A DNA stretch of 64,000 nt from Streptomyces sp. CB02414 (lineage in GTDB: Bacteria > Actinomycetota > Actinomycetes > Streptomycetales > Streptomycetaceae), in NCBI RefSeq assembly GCF_001905385.1, contig NZ_LIPF01000006.1:62001-126000 (forward strand), given 5' to 3'. Each line of letters starts with the position of its first letter. Position 1 is the stretch's first letter. This document shows, in pieces, positions 8,884 through 17,282 of this stretch. The notes below the pieces were generated by a model. It made no database searches, was not told the DNA's origin, and saw nothing but the letters and a program-made list of their open reading frames with translations. Made by a program: the position numbers and the translations under genes.

Positions 8884-9468
8884 TCACACCGGCGCCGCTG
8901 CCTTCCGCCGCGCCCCGCCGGGCTCCGCGTCGCCGGCCGCGAGGCCCGTGCTGCGGTAGGCCCTGACCGCCTTGCCCGCCGGGCGGCCGCCGCCCCGGGA
9001 GAGCCAGTCGACGCGGACCCACAGCAGGGCGTCCCCGGCCTGTTCGCGGCGGCCGACCCAGGCGGACCTCAGCCACAGTCCCACGCCGCAGCCGGCCATC
9101 AGCAGCCCGGCGGCGGCCGGTACGGCGAAGTCGCTGCCCAGGGCGGCGAGGAAGGCGAGGAGCAGCCACCAGCGGTGGCCCCGGCGCCAGTTGCGCAGGG
9201 TCACCGCGCGGTCCTGGAGCACGTCGTGCTTGCCCGCGCGGGCGGCCGAGCCGGCCAGGGCGGTGTACCGCTTGCGGCGTACGGTGGCGACGACGGCCAC
9301 CGCGACGACGAACAGGGCGGCTCCGGCGAGGACCCCGATCCGGCGCCCGGTCAGTCCCGGCACCAGCAACCCGATGCCCGCCGCGAACACGCCCAGCCAC
9401 CACAGTGGCGCCGCCCCCGCCCGTACGACGACGGCGACCCGAGCCAGCCCCTGTCCTCCGCGCGCCAC
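8884..9468 (-). CDS. Conserved membrane protein of unknown function
   Basis: Predicted 194 aa, starting MARGGQGLARVAVVV. Hydrophobic segments at roughly residues 20-36, 42-60, 100-113 and 117-131 suggest four membrane helices, with a basic loop (RRKRYTALAG) and a basic, Gly/Ala-rich C-terminal tail. I do not recognise a functional family. It converges with the decarboxylase gene (135 bp between stops) and lies downstream of the RpiR regulator on the same strand, 129 bp away. Confidence 0.65.
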   Translation of the reverse strand: MARGGQGLARVAVVVRAGAAPLWWLGVFAAGIGLLVPGLTGRRIGVLAGAALFVVAVAVVATVRRKRYTALAGSAARAGKHDVLQDRAVTLRNWRRGHRWWLLLAFLAALGSDFAVPAAAGLLMAGCGVGLWLRSAWVGRREQAGDALLWVRVDWLSRGGGRPAGKAVRAYRSTGLAAGDAEPGGARRKAAAPV

Positions 9469-9597
9469 GTCCGGCCTCCTGTCCCTCTGTGCTGCCTGCG
9501 ATGCGTCTGCAGGGTGTGCGGCGAGGCAGGTTAACGGGGAAAGCTGAGACGAATCTGAGAACGCGGCACCTGGGCGGCCCGGGCCGCCCCACGCGAC

Positions 9598-10464
9598 TCA
9601 GTCGACGAAGAGCCCCCGCGCCGCCGCCTTCGCGTCGAACTCCTCCAGCCGGGCCTGGGCGTCCGGCAGGTCGTCGCACATGGCCTCCAGCAGCACCCGG
9701 CCCAGCAGCATCGGCGCGCAGGCGGTGTCGAAGGCGAGGCCGGTGCCGACGGCGGCGGGCAGCAGCAGGTCGGACACCTTGGCGACCGGCGCGAAGGCCG
9801 AGTCGGCGACGGTCACCACCGTCAGCCCCGCCCCCTTGGCGTGGGCGAGCGCGTCGACGACCTCGCGCGGATGGCGGGGCAGGGCGAAGCAGAGCAGGGC
9901 GCTCGCCCCCGCCCGGACGGCGGCGTCGATCCGGTCGTGGAGCATGGTGCCGCCCTCGTCCAGCAGCCGGACGTCCGCGTGGACCTTGGCGGCGAAGTAG
10001 GCGAAGCCGTGCGCCTGGGCCGCCGCCGCCCGCAGCCCCAGCACCGGCAGGGGCCGGCTCGCGGCGAGGGCGCGGCCCGCCTCCCGCACCGGCGCGGGGT
10101 CGGCCAGCGCCTCCGCCAGGTGGCGCAGGTTCTCGATCTCGGCCTCGACGGCCTGCTGGTACTCGTTGCAGGAGCCGGTGTCCGCCACCGGTTCGGCGGG
10201 GGCCACCTCGCGCAGGTGGCGGCGGAGCGCCGGATAGCCGTCGAAGCCGAGGGCGACGGCGAAGCGGGTCACGGACGGCTGGCTGACCCCGGCCAGCTCG
10301 GCCAGCTCCACGCTGGACAGGAAGGGCACTTCGGAGGCGCGGCGCACCATGCTGTGCGCGATGCGCCGCTGGGTCGGCGTCAGCCGGTGCCCCTCGAACA
10401 GCGCCTGCAGCCGCACGGCCGGACTGTCGGTGCCGCCGCCCCCGGTGCCGCTGGTCCCGCTCAT
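9598..10464 (-). CDS. RpiR/MurR-family transcriptional regulator with SIS domain
   Basis: Predicted 288 aa. The N-terminal HTH (about 25-85) shows SSVELAELAGVSQPSVTRF, typical of RpiR regulators. The C-terminal SIS domain (about 120-270) would normally bind a phosphosugar or related ligand. The gene lies near the hut operon and decarboxylase, and an inverted repeat in its own leader (10494-10519) resembles the one between hutU and the decarboxylase gene. That supports autoregulation plus control of the hut region (inference). Some RpiR proteins regulate hut genes in other bacteria, which makes this plausible. Confidence 0.88.
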   Translation of the reverse strand: MSGTSGTGGGGTDSPAVRLQALFEGHRLTPTQRRIAHSMVRRASEVPFLSSVELAELAGVSQPSVTRFAVALGFDGYPALRRHLREVAPAEPVADTGSCNEYQQAVEAEIENLRHLAEALADPAPVREAGRALAASRPLPVLGLRAAAAQAHGFAYFAAKVHADVRLLDEGGTMLHDRIDAAVRAGASALLCFALPRHPREVVDALAHAKGAGLTVVTVADSAFAPVAKVSDLLLPAAVGTGLAFDTACAPMLLGRVLLEAMCDDLPDAQARLEEFDAKAAARGLFVD

Positions 10465-10493
10465 GAGGTGCTCCCCCTCGCCCTATTTCGCCC

Positions 10494-10519
10494 TATTCAG
10501 GTACCTCGATTCCTGCATA
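10494..10519. promoter_or_regulatory. Candidate RpiR autoregulatory operator
   Basis: Arms TATTCAGG (10494-10501) and CCTGCATA (10512-10519) form an inverted repeat with one mismatch and a 10-nt spacer, 30-55 bp upstream of the rpiR-type start codon. Outer bases TATTCA match the hutU-side repeat at 7245-7269. Confidence 0.55.
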
Positions 10520-10636
10520 CCGTTATACAGCGGGGCGGCGGCCGGCACGACGTGCGGCGCCCTTCCCGTCCGCCCCCGCCACAGACGGGGGCTAACCCCA
10601 GTGCCGACCGCGCCCCGGCTGCCTACCTTGGGTGTC

Positions 10637-11071
10637 ATGACCGGAATGGACGGGCGGGACACCGACCTCAAGAAGGAACTCGACGCCACCCTGCAGACCC
10701 GCAGGGAGCTCGGGGAGGAGTACGAGTCCGCGCTGGTCGACTCGTTCCTGGAGAAGGTCGACCAGCGCATCGACGGGGCGGTCGAACGCCGGGTGCGGCG
10801 GCAGATGGCCGAGCGGCAGATGGAGGCGGCCCGGGACAGCCGGTCGCCGAGGCCGACGGACTCCTTCGGGGAGCGCTTCGGCTTCGGCATCGTCTCGCTG
10901 GTGCTCGCGGTCCCGCTGTCGGCGATCGGCGGCGGCGTCGCCGACCTCCCGGGGCTGCTGGTCGCCTGGGCGGGCATCGTCGGGGTCAACGTCGTCCAGG
11001 TGGCGCGGACCAACCCGGGCCTGTTCTCGGGCCGCCGGCGCGCCGCGAAGGGCGACAGCTGGGACGAGTGA
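10637..11071 (+). CDS. Small coiled-coil/membrane protein, probably leaderless
   Basis: Predicted 144 aa. Residues 1-70 are charged and helical (ELDATLQTRRELGEEYESAL, then RRVRRQMAERQ), followed by two hydrophobic helices (about 83-99 and 105-121) and a basic tail. No recognised function; the layout resembles small actinobacterial integral membrane proteins with a cytoplasmic helical head. The ATG at 10637 has no Shine-Dalgarno sequence. A TACCTT -10-like hexamer at 10624-10629 would place the transcript start at the A of the ATG. GGGG/CCCC arms at 10588-10599 lie just upstream of the -35 position. ATG 10646 is an alternative start. Confidence 0.75.
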   Translation: MTGMDGRDTDLKKELDATLQTRRELGEEYESALVDSFLEKVDQRIDGAVERRVRRQMAERQMEAARDSRSPRPTDSFGERFGFGIVSLVLAVPLSAIGGGVADLPGLLVAWAGIVGVNVVQVARTNPGLFSGRRRAAKGDSWDE

Positions 11072-11099
11072 AGGCCACCGGCCTCTGAGGAAAGAATGC

Positions 11100-11152
11100 G
11101 CGGGGACCGCCGCACCCCCATCGCTGGGGGGCGGGACGACGGCGGTCCCCGC
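11100..11152. terminator. Bidirectional terminator hairpin
   Basis: A 13-bp perfect stem (GCGGGGACCGCCG at 11100-11112 and its complement at 11140-11152) encloses a second CCCC...GGGG hairpin. It lies between the convergent membrane protein gene and cystathionine beta-synthase gene. Confidence 0.75.
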
Positions 11153-11272
11153 GGTGGACGCGCGCGGTGCCGGGCCTCACGGCCGGGCGGCGGCGCGTCC
11201 GTGGCGTCCTTGGAGGTCCGGGAGCCGCTCCGGAAAGTCCGTGACGCCGTACGACGCCGGCGGGACCGGGGA

Positions 11273-11308
11273 GCCTCCCCCAGTGCTTGACGCCTGGGAG
11301 GTACCCCC
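11273..11308. repeat. Dispersed Streptomyces intergenic repeat (CCTCCCCCAG...CTGGGAGG type)
   Basis: CCTCCCCCAG (11274-11283) and CTGGGAGG pair across a short spacer containing TGCTTGACGC, followed by TACCCCC. This is a family of imperfect palindromes seen between genes in many Streptomyces genomes; function unknown. Confidence 0.5.
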
Positions 11309-11420
11309 GCCCGTTCCTGCCGACACCCCTCACTCTGCCGTCCCCGTGTTAAGCGACTGCTGCGCGCACATGACGCGCACGTACCACTTCCGCGAAGGCG
11401 AAGTCCGTACCCGCTCTTGG

Positions 11421-12806
11421 CTACTTGCCCTTGGCCAGGAAGGACAGCAGGTCCTGACGGCTCACCACACCGGTCGGCTTGCCCTCGACGAGGACGATCG
11501 CCGCGTCGGCCGCGCCGAGCACCGACATCAGGTCGGCGACGGGCTCGCCGGAGCCGACCTGCGGCAGCGGGGAGGACACGTGCTTCTCCAGCGGGTCCTC
11601 CAGCGAGGCCCGCTTGGCGAACAGGGCGTCCAGCAGCTCGCGTTCCACCACCGAGCCGACGACCTCGGCGGCCATCACGTCCGGGTGACCGGCGCCGGGC
11701 TTGACGATCGGCATCTGCGAGACGCCGTACTCGCGCAGCACCTCGATGGCCTCGCCGACGGTCTCGTCCGGGTGCATGTGGACGAGGGAGGGGATGTGGC
11801 CGCCCTCCTTGTGGTTCAGGACGTCGGCGACTCGGGCGCTCGGGCCGGCGTCCTCCAGGAAGCCGTAGTCGGCCATCCACTCGTCGTTGAAGATCTTGCT
11901 GAGGTAACCGCGCCCGCTGTCCGGGAGGAGTACGACGACCACGTCGTCCTCACCGAGCCGCGACGCCACCTCCAGCGCCGCCACGACCGCCATGCCGCAG
12001 GAGCCGCCCACCAGCAGACCCTCCTCCTTGGCGAGGCGGCGGGTCATCTGGAAGGAGTCCTTGTCGGAGACGGCGACGATCTCGTCGGCGACCTCGCGGT
12101 CGTACGCCGTCGGCCAGAAGTCCTCGCCGACGCCCTCGACGAGGTACGGACGTCCGGAGCCGCCGGAGTAGACGGACCCCTCGGGGTCGGCACCGATCAC
12201 CTTCACCGCGCCGTCACTGGCCTCCTTCAGGTACCGCCCGGTGCCGGAGATGGTGCCGCCGGTGCCGACGCCGGCGACGAAGTGGGTGATCTTCCCCGCC
12301 GTCTGCTCCCACAGCTCGGGACCGGTCGAGTGGTAGTGGGAGAGCGGGTTGTTCGGGTTGGAGTACTGGTCCGGCTTCCAGGCGCCCGGCGTCTCGCGGA
12401 CCAGGCGGTCGGAGACGTTGTAGTAGGAGTCCGGGTGCTCGGGGTCGACCGCCGTGGGGCAGACGACGACCTCGGCGCCGTACGCGCGCAGCACATTGAT
12501 CTTGTCGGTGGACACCTTGTCGGGGCAGACGAAGATGCACTTGTAGCCCTTCTGCTGGGCCACGATCGCCAGGCCGACGCCCGTGTTGCCGCTGGTCGGC
12601 TCGACGATCGTGCCGCCGGGCTTCAGCGCGCCGCTCTTCTCCGCGGCCTCGATCATGCGCAGGGCGATGCGGTCCTTCACCGAGCCGCCGGGGTTGAAGT
12701 ACTCCACCTTGGCCAGGACGGTGGCCCTGATGCCCTTGGTCACGCTGTTGAGCCGCACCAGCGGGGTGTTGCCGACGAGGCTGATCATCGAGTCGTGGAA
12801 TTGCAC
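11421..12806 (-). CDS. cbs: Cystathionine beta-synthase
   Basis: Predicted 461 aa. PLP fold-type II enzyme that condenses serine and homocysteine to cystathionine (reverse transsulfuration). The PLP lysine is in GGSVKDRIALRM (about residue 46); substrate and phosphate loops are EPTSGNTGVG and GVGTGGTISGTGRYLK. The C-terminal ~125 residues form two CBS motifs (VGEAIEVLREYGVSQMPIV; VADLMSVLGAADAAIVLV), the expected length for this enzyme rather than cysteine synthase. I chose the GTG at 12806 (MQFHDSMISLVGNTPLVRL) because GGAG lies 7 nt upstream; a TTG at 12827 in the same frame has no RBS. Cytoplasmic, monocistronic, divergent from the SGNH hydrolase gene. Confidence 0.93.
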   Translation of the reverse strand: MQFHDSMISLVGNTPLVRLNSVTKGIRATVLAKVEYFNPGGSVKDRIALRMIEAAEKSGALKPGGTIVEPTSGNTGVGLAIVAQQKGYKCIFVCPDKVSTDKINVLRAYGAEVVVCPTAVDPEHPDSYYNVSDRLVRETPGAWKPDQYSNPNNPLSHYHSTGPELWEQTAGKITHFVAGVGTGGTISGTGRYLKEASDGAVKVIGADPEGSVYSGGSGRPYLVEGVGEDFWPTAYDREVADEIVAVSDKDSFQMTRRLAKEEGLLVGGSCGMAVVAALEVASRLGEDDVVVVLLPDSGRGYLSKIFNDEWMADYGFLEDAGPSARVADVLNHKEGGHIPSLVHMHPDETVGEAIEVLREYGVSQMPIVKPGAGHPDVMAAEVVGSVVERELLDALFAKRASLEDPLEKHVSSPLPQVGSGEPVADLMSVLGAADAAIVLVEGKPTGVVSRQDLLSFLAKGK

Positions 12807-12987
12807 CGTGGTCTCCGGATGCTGCAAAGGATGTGGTCGTCTATCGGTCCGGCCAGCCTATGGCCTGGCGGCCCGCCCGTGCCCCGTGAAGGCCGCCCAC
12901 TCCCCCGTTCACTCCCCGTTGAGATTGGGCGACCGTCCGTACGGGGCAAGGAGTGGGTGTACGGGTTGGAGGAGGTGGCGGCGACGT

Positions 12988-14013
12988 ATGACGAGCATGT
13001 CGAGGGCGCGGGTGGCCCGGCGGATCGCGGCCGGCGCGGCGTACGGCGGCGGCGGCATCGGGCTGGCCGGTGCGGCCGCGGCCGGTCTGCTGCTGGCGGA
13101 GGTGCAGCTGGCCAGGCGCCGGGTGGGCATCGGAGGTCCCGACCGGGTGCCGAACGCGCGGGGACTGTACGGCGGCGGCCTGCCGACGGCCGGTGAGCCG
13201 CCCCTGCGGCTGATGATGCTGGGCGACTCCACGGCCGCGGGCCAGGGTGTGCGCCGGGCCGGGCAGACCCCGGGCGCGCTGCTCGCCTCGGGGCTTGCGG
13301 CGGTGGCGGAGCGGCCGGTGGAGCTGGGCTCGGTCGCGCTGCCGGGGGCCTGCTCGGACGACCTGGACCGGCAGGTGGCCCTGGTGCTCGCCGACCCGGG
13401 CACGGTCCCCGACATCTGCGTGATCATGGTCGGTGCGAACGACGTCACCCACCGGATGCCGGCCACTCGCTCGGTCCGTCACCTGTCGGGCGCGGTACGG
13501 CGGCTGCGCACGGCCGGTGCGGAGGTCGTGGTCGGCACCTGCCCCGACCTGGGCACCATCGAGCGGGTGCGGCAGCCGCTGCGCTGGCTGGCCCGGCGGG
13601 CCTCGCGGCAGCTGGCCGCCGCGCAGACGATCGGGGTCGTGGAGCAGGGCGGGCGCACGGTGTCGCTGGGCGACCTGCTGGGTCCGGAGTTCGCGGAGAA
13701 CCCGCGGGAGCTGTTCGGGCCGGACAACTACCACCCCTCCGCCGAGGGGTACGCGACCGCCGCGATGGCCGTACTGCCGTCGGTGTGCGCCGCGCTCGGC
13801 CTGTGGCCGGCCGAGGAGGAGCGCCCCGACGCACTGCGCCGCGAGGGGTTCCTGCCGGTGGCACGGGCGGCGGCGGAGGCGGCGTCGGAGGCCGGCACGG
13901 AGGTCGCGGCCGCGATGCCGTCGGGGCCGCGGGGGCCATGGGCACTGCTGAAGCGCCGGAGGCGCCGCAGGGTTTCGGAGGCCGAGCCGGCGCCGTCGGC
14001 TCAGCCGAGGTAG
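12988..14013 (+). CDS. SGNH/GDSL-type hydrolase, membrane-anchored or exported
   Basis: Predicted 341 aa. An uncleaved or signal-type hydrophobic segment spans about residues 12-34 after a basic start (MSRARVARR). Catalytic blocks are GDSTAAGQG (serine), VGANDVTH (GxND) and DNYHPSAEGY (DxxH), so this is an SGNH esterase/lipase acting at or outside the membrane. A basic tail (LLKRRRRRR) follows. GGAGGAGG lies about 11 nt before the ATG; ATG 12997 is an alternative. Substrate unknown. Confidence 0.88.
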   Translation: MTSMSRARVARRIAAGAAYGGGGIGLAGAAAAGLLLAEVQLARRRVGIGGPDRVPNARGLYGGGLPTAGEPPLRLMMLGDSTAAGQGVRRAGQTPGALLASGLAAVAERPVELGSVALPGACSDDLDRQVALVLADPGTVPDICVIMVGANDVTHRMPATRSVRHLSGAVRRLRTAGAEVVVGTCPDLGTIERVRQPLRWLARRASRQLAAAQTIGVVEQGGRTVSLGDLLGPEFAENPRELFGPDNYHPSAEGYATAAMAVLPSVCAALGLWPAEEERPDALRREGFLPVARAAAEAASEAGTEVAAAMPSGPRGPWALLKRRRRRRVSEAEPAPSAQPR

Positions 14014-14062
14014 GGACGTGGCGCTGCCCGGCGCTGCGGGGTGCCTCCCCCGAGTGGATGCC

Positions 14063-14078
14063 AAGCAAGCGCTTAGAA
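14063..14078. promoter_or_regulatory. Candidate operator in front of the thiolase gene
   Basis: Palindrome AAGCGCTT (14067-14074) flanked by AAGC and AGAA, about 105 bp upstream of the thiolase start. Palindromes of this type are typical of TetR-family sites controlling fatty-acid genes in actinobacteria; the link is inference. Confidence 0.35.
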
Positions 14079-14179
14079 AGTTGCGGCCCATGTCACACCG
14101 CCGCACCCGTGACCCAGGCCATACGGCCAGGTAACTTCCCAACCAGCCGCCTCACTCCCGCGACGCCACTGGAGCCGTG

Positions 14180-15400
14180 ATGCCCGAAGCCGTGATCGTC
14201 TCTGCCGCCCGCTCCCCCATCGGCCGCGCCTTCAAGGGCTCCCTCAAGGACCTGCGGCCCGACGACCTCGCCGCCACGATCATCCAGGCCGCGCTCGCCA
14301 AGGTCCCCGAGCTGGACCCCCGGGACATCGACGACCTGATGCTGGGCTGCGGTCTGCCCGGCGGCGAGCAGGGCAACAACCTCGGCCGGATCGTCGCCGT
14401 CGAGATGGGCATGGACCACCTGCCCGGCTGCACCGTCACCCGGTACTGCTCCTCGTCCCTGCAGACCTCCCGCATGGCCCTGCACGCGATCAAGGCCGGT
14501 GAGGGCGACGTCTTCATCTCGGCCGGCGTCGAGATGGTCTCCCGGTTCGCCAAGGGCAACTCCGACAGCCTGCCCGACACGCACAACCCGCTGTTCGCCG
14601 AGGCGGAGGCCCGCACCGCCGAGGTCGCCCAGCAGGAGGGCACCACCTGGCACGACCCGCGCGAGGACGGCCTGGTCCCCGACCCGTACATCGCGATGGG
14701 CCAGACCGCCGAGAACCTGGCGCGCGCCAAGGGGATCACGCGGCAGGACATGGACGAGTTCGGCGTCCGCTCGCAGAACCTCGCCGAGGAAGCCATCAAG
14801 AACGGCTTCTGGGAGCGCGAGATCACCCCGGTCACGCTGCCCGACGGCACGATCGTCTCCAAGGACGACGGCCCGCGCGCCGGCGTCACCCTGGAAGGAG
14901 TGCAGGGCCTCAAGCCCGTCTTCCGCCCCGACGGCCTGGTCACCGCCGGCAACTGCTGCCCGCTCAACGACGGTGCCGCCGCCCTCGTGATCATGAGCGA
15001 CACCAAGGCCCGCGAGCTGGGCCTGACCCCTCTCGCCCGCATCGTGTCCACCGGTGTCTCGGGCCTCTCGCCCGAGATCATGGGCCTGGGCCCGGTCGAG
15101 GCGAGCAAGCAGGCGCTGTCCCGCGCCGGGCTGACCGTCGGCGACATCGACCTGGTCGAGATCAACGAGGCGTTCGCCGCGCAGGTCATCCCCTCCTACC
15201 GCGACCTCGGCATCCCGCTGGAGAAGCTGAACGTCAACGGCGGCGCCATCGCCGTCGGCCACCCCTTCGGCATGACCGGCGCCCGGATCACCGGCACGCT
15301 GATCAACTCGCTCCAGACGCACGACAAGCAGTTCGGCCTGGAGACCATGTGCGTCGGCGGCGGCCAGGGCATGGCCATGGTCATCGAGCGTCTGAGCTGA
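14180..15400 (+). CDS. Acetyl-CoA acyltransferase (thiolase)
   Basis: Predicted 406 aa thiolase-family enzyme for the last step of beta-oxidation or acetoacetyl-CoA formation. The nucleophilic cysteine is in RYCSSSLQTS (about residue 93), the catalytic histidine in GGAIAVGHPFGMTG, and the second active-site cysteine in ETMCVGGGQG. The NEAFAAQVIP block and the length are standard. ATG 14180 has GGAG six nt upstream; the adjoining GTG (14177) is less likely. A terminator follows at 15464. FadA-like versus acetoacetyl-CoA thiolase cannot be separated by eye. Confidence 0.93.
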   Translation: MPEAVIVSAARSPIGRAFKGSLKDLRPDDLAATIIQAALAKVPELDPRDIDDLMLGCGLPGGEQGNNLGRIVAVEMGMDHLPGCTVTRYCSSSLQTSRMALHAIKAGEGDVFISAGVEMVSRFAKGNSDSLPDTHNPLFAEAEARTAEVAQQEGTTWHDPREDGLVPDPYIAMGQTAENLARAKGITRQDMDEFGVRSQNLAEEAIKNGFWEREITPVTLPDGTIVSKDDGPRAGVTLEGVQGLKPVFRPDGLVTAGNCCPLNDGAAALVIMSDTKARELGLTPLARIVSTGVSGLSPEIMGLGPVEASKQALSRAGLTVGDIDLVEINEAFAAQVIPSYRDLGIPLEKLNVNGGAIAVGHPFGMTGARITGTLINSLQTHDKQFGLETMCVGGGQGMAMVIERLS

Positions 15401-15463
15401 CCCGTCCGCCGCACCGCTGAGGCACCGTCAGTAGCACCCGGGGGACCCAGCGTGACACGACGG

Positions 15464-15498
15464 CCCGGAACCCGGACGCCCCGGAGTTCCGGGTCGTT
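15464..15498 (+). terminator. Intrinsic terminator after thiolase gene
   Basis: CCCGGAAC (15464-15471) pairs perfectly with GTTCCGGG (15486-15493), followed by TCGTTTT. Confidence 0.7.
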
Positions 15499-15693
15499 TT
15501 GTGACCCAAACTCCCCCAGGATGTGACCTACCTCTCCTGCACCCCTGATTTACGCAGGTCAGACCAGCAACACCCCTACCTTCCGGGCCCAAAGTCCTGT
15601 CCGTTTCGTGACGTTACGCACTGACAGACGGTTAGTCCTCCCTTCAAGCTGATGTAGGAAGTCGGGGGTCGACTTTGAACCGGGAGTACGTCA

Positions 15694-16494
15694 GTGAGCG
15701 CCATGCCGATCGCCCTGCTGCTCACCACGGCCGCCACCGGCGCCGTGGGCGTCGCCGTCCTGCGCAGCATCCTGGTGCTGCGCAGGCAGGTGGCGGCTCT
15801 GCGCACCGAGCTGGCCGAGAGCCGCGCCGCCGCCACGCGGGGCCGGGTGCCCGCCGCCCGCTCCACCGCCGACGCGGAGGAGATACGCGCCGCCGTCGCT
15901 CAGGCGCTGGCCGAGGAGCGGGAGCGGGAGCTCGCCGAGGCACGGGCCTTCTGGGCCGCCCAGGAGTCCCGGGACGCCTCCGACGCGCCGCTGCTGCTCG
16001 GCCTGGCCGACAGTGAGCTGTTCCTGCCCCGGCAGGCCGACTTCGCGGGCATGGAGCCCGTGGCCGAGCCGGGCGCGGACACCGACGAGGCGACCGCGCA
16101 GGACGCGGGCCCGCGGGAGTCCGCCGAGCTGGCCGCCGCCCGCCGCCGGCACCCCTCGCACCCGGACTTCGTGCCGAACCCGTCACCGGCCGTGGGCGAC
16201 CACGAGCGCACCGTCGCCACCCTCGAGGAGCTGGCCGAGTCGAGCGTGGCGCTGGCCGACGTCCGCCCGGGCCCGCTGGGCACGCTGGACGTGTACGTCT
16301 TCGCCGACGGGACCACGCTCTGCATGACGCCGGGGCACCGGGAGACCGCGGAGCGCCTGGCCGCCGCGCTGGGCGCGGGCAAGACGCCGTACCTGCTGGG
16401 CGGCTCGGGGATCTCCGGCGCCTACACGCTGACCTTCGCGTGCGGCGAGGAGAACGTGTACATCCTGGCGGACCGGGTCATCGCGTCCCTCTAG
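15694..16494 (+). CDS. Conserved hypothetical protein with N-terminal membrane anchor
   Basis: Predicted 266 aa. One hydrophobic helix (about residues 3-26), a coiled-coil-like charged region (RRQVAALRTELAESRAA; EERERELAEARAFWA), a variable acidic middle, and a compact alpha/beta C-terminal domain from about residue 165 (LEELAESSVALADVRPG to VYILADRVIASL). I do not recognise the family. GTG 15694 follows CGGGAG. The ~290 bp upstream hold the thiolase terminator and then no clear signal. Confidence 0.75.
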   Translation: MSAMPIALLLTTAATGAVGVAVLRSILVLRRQVAALRTELAESRAAATRGRVPAARSTADAEEIRAAVAQALAEERERELAEARAFWAAQESRDASDAPLLLGLADSELFLPRQADFAGMEPVAEPGADTDEATAQDAGPRESAELAAARRRHPSHPDFVPNPSPAVGDHERTVATLEELAESSVALADVRPGPLGTLDVYVFADGTTLCMTPGHRETAERLAAALGAGKTPYLLGGSGISGAYTLTFACGEENVYILADRVIASL

Positions 16495-16530
16495 CACCCC
16501 GCACCACCACGTGGGCCCGCCCCGGGGCCG

Positions 16531-16842
16531 TCAGACCCCGGCCCGCTTGCGGGCCTCCTCCACCAGCCGCACCGCCTCTTCCACCTGGCCCTCGTCGCTC
16601 AGCACGAGGGCCAAGTCGTGTGCGGCGACGGCGATCTGGTCGGCGGCGGCGAACATCCCCGCGTCCGGCATCTCCCGGGGCTCCGTCCCCGGCTCCTCCA
16701 GCAGCTGGGCGCGCCGGGCCAACTCCCTGGCCAGCTCCAGCGCCTCGGCGGCGGCCCCGCGTTGCAGCCTGCTCTGCGGGGCGGCCCGCAACCGGTCGGC
16801 GAAGTCGTCCACGGCACGGGTCATAGGCGTCGTATCAACCAC
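16531..16842 (-). CDS. Small helical hypothetical protein
   Basis: Predicted 103 aa from GTG 16842, or 97 aa from ATG 16824 (MTRAVDDFADRL); neither has a convincing ribosome-binding site. Entirely helical and acidic, with a heptad-like Leu/Ala pattern, no Cys, no membrane segment. Its codon usage is typical Streptomyces. It ends 36 bp from the convergent upstream gene. No known family recognised. Confidence 0.6.
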   Translation of the reverse strand: MVDTTPMTRAVDDFADRLRAAPQSRLQRGAAAEALELARELARRAQLLEEPGTEPREMPDAGMFAAADQIAVAAHDLALVLSDEGQVEEAVRLVEEARKRAGV

Positions 16843-16946
16843 GGCGCGAGCGTACGCGCCCCTCCGGGACTGTTGCCAACGGGCGAACGCTCAGGCACGG
16901 TGACCTGAAGGACCGGCTTACATCCCATTTCCGCCCGGAGGCGCCG

Positions 16947-17177
16947 ATGTCCCAAGTCTTCTCCGAGGAGACCCATCGCAACATGCTCGCCCGCATCCCG
17001 CACTGCACCGGTCGTGAGATCTCCGACTGGCTGCGCGCCGTCGACGACGGCCCCGCCCTCTTCCGTTTCGAGGAGAAGGTCAGCTGGCTCCGCCACGAAC
17101 ACAACCTCGCGTACGGCCACGCGAAGGCGATCATCCACGAGTACGACCTGAGAAGGGCCGCGCGCAGGCTCCGCTGA
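16947..17177 (+). CDS. DUF4287 domain protein
   Basis: Predicted 76 aa made of a single DUF4287-like domain: FSEETHRNMLARIPHCTGRE at the N-terminus, then EEKVSWLRHEHNLAYGHAKAI. Family knowledge: DUF4287 often stands alone or precedes DUF5655 and has no established function. An RBS-like GGAGGCG lies about 5 nt before the ATG. A strong terminator follows. Confidence 0.8.
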   Translation: MSQVFSEETHRNMLARIPHCTGREISDWLRAVDDGPALFRFEEKVSWLRHEHNLAYGHAKAIIHEYDLRRAARRLR

Positions 17178-17216
17178 GCGCGCGCCACCACAACACGACG
17201 CCACATCACGACGACG

Positions 17217-17247
17217 AAGGGCCCCGGGCGGCAAGCCCGGGGCCCTT
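17217..17247. terminator. Strong bidirectional terminator
   Basis: AAGGGCCCCGGGC (17217-17229) and its perfect complement (17235-17247) with a 5-nt loop, between convergent genes. Confidence 0.85.
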
Positions 17248-17282
17248 CACTGTCGACCGGCGTCCGCCGTCGCGGACCGTCG

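Larger units (their letters stand above)
11072..11420. other. 349-bp intergenic region between convergent genes
   Basis: Holds a strong bidirectional terminator (11100-11152) and a dispersed repeat (11273-11308). No further coding or RNA signal is visible. Confidence 0.6.

Noticed and set aside
5544..8966. 1140-codon open frame on the plus strand opposite hutU, the decarboxylase and neighbours
   Set aside because: It is antisense to well-supported genes, has low-complexity Gly/Arg/Val composition, no RBS and no recognisable domain; long antisense frames are common at this GC content.
12806..12827. TTG at 12827 as start of cystathionine beta-synthase
   Set aside because: No ribosome-binding site precedes it, while GTG 12806 has GGAG at good spacing and gives the usual N-terminus.
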